A program made the translations under genes and the position numbers. A DNA stretch of 5,004 nucleotides from Desulfobacterales bacterium (lineage in GTDB: Bacteria; Desulfobacterota; Desulfobacteria; Desulfobacterales; ETH-SRB1), in NCBI GenBank assembly GCA_030669465.1, contig DAOVDN010000112.1:1-5004 (forward strand). Direction: 5' to 3'. Of the stretch, positions 4,787-5,004 are shown piece after piece; the first letter of the stretch is position 1; each line of letters begins with the position of its first letter. The notes below the pieces were generated by a model. It was not told where the DNA came from, made no database searches, and saw only the letters and a list, made by a program, of their open reading frames with translations.

Positions 4787-5004
4787 ATGAGCAAATATAA
4801 AGTTTTATTCCTTCCCCACAACAAGGAAATAAGTGTCGAGGATGGAGAAAACCTCATCCGCGCCGCTATGGAAGCAGGGGTTCATATTAATGCTTCATGC
4901 GGTGGAGAAGGGGTATGCGGAAAGTGCCGTGTTATCATCGAAGATGGGAATGTTGAGGGGGGAATTACAGAGAATCTGAGCAAGGAGGATCTGGAAAAGG
5001 GTTA
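4787..5004 (+). CDS. RACo-like 2Fe-2S ferredoxin-domain protein, N-terminus (partial)
   Basis: Seventy-two codons are visible before the window ends. Residues 1-60 form a plant-type [2Fe-2S] ferredoxin fold: strands SKYKVLFLPHNKEISVEDGE, the ENLIRAAMEAGVHINASCGG helix, then C38-x5-C44-x2-C47 (CGGEGVCGKC) and RVIIEDG. In this family the fourth cluster cysteine follows shortly after an EKGY-like stretch, exactly where the window stops. The cluster form together with the GGITENLSKEDLEKG insertion is typical of RACo-like proteins (ferredoxin domain plus C-terminal ASKHA/DUF4445 ATPase), which use ATP to reduce the cobalt of inactive corrinoid methyl-carrier proteins. A plain ferredoxin cannot be excluded because the C-terminal part is not visible. 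ATG 4787 is 10 bases after the previous stop, with a weak GGATCGGA site, so the two genes are probably co-transcribed. The product would be cytoplasmic. Confidence 0.8.
   Translation, partial: MSKYKVLFLPHNKEISVEDGENLIRAAMEAGVHINASCGGEGVCGKCRVIIEDGNVEGGITENLSKEDLEKG

Overview
The window suggests an anaerobic deltaproteobacterium (Desulfobacterota, probably a Desulfobacterales-type sulfate reducer). This rests on protein flavour: an aconitase tail, an acetyl-CoA hydrolase/transferase fused to a GNAT acetyltransferase, and the start of a RACo-like 2Fe-2S corrinoid-activation protein. It also rests on a four-helix-bundle (23S rRNA intervening-sequence type) gene flanked by GAAATTGGAAATTGG repeats. 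The lineage is inferred; no rRNA or marker gene is present.

Layout, all genes on the + strand: 1-192 is the 3' end of an aconitate hydratase. 199-686 is a repeat-bounded element carrying a broken four-helix-bundle gene. Its N-terminal part (252-335) and C-terminal part (488-625) are separated by a second, smaller repeat unit (331-487). 705-1019 is a small J-domain protein with A+T-rich codon use. 1136-1438 is an MTH1187-family thiamine-binding protein with a strong ribosome binding site, followed by a terminator-like hairpin. 1524-2480 is a 318-residue protein that may be a remote TraB/ChaN-type relative. 2481-2901 has no gene; it holds alternative hairpins, a gene-less copy of the GAAATTGG stem, a good sigma-70 promoter (TTGATA, 17 bases, TAAAAT) and a hairpin plus T-tract. 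2902-4776 encodes the CoA-transferase/GNAT fusion. Ten bases later the RACo-like gene starts (4787) and runs off the window.

The last two genes look like one transcription unit under the 2803-2831 promoter. The middle genes (J-domain, thiamine-binding, 318-aa protein) have no obvious shared pathway.

Two observations stand out. First, in the four-helix-bundle element the two families of inverted-repeat arms occur in the interleaved order A-B-A'-B'. The ends of the inner unit face the same way as the outer ends, while its interior arms are reversed, as if the interior had been flipped by recombination between the arms. Second, the CoA-transferase domain has Gln (residue 245) where the family carries its catalytic Glu, and nearby active-site motifs are also altered. 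This raises the possibility that it is not a conventional CoA-transferase.
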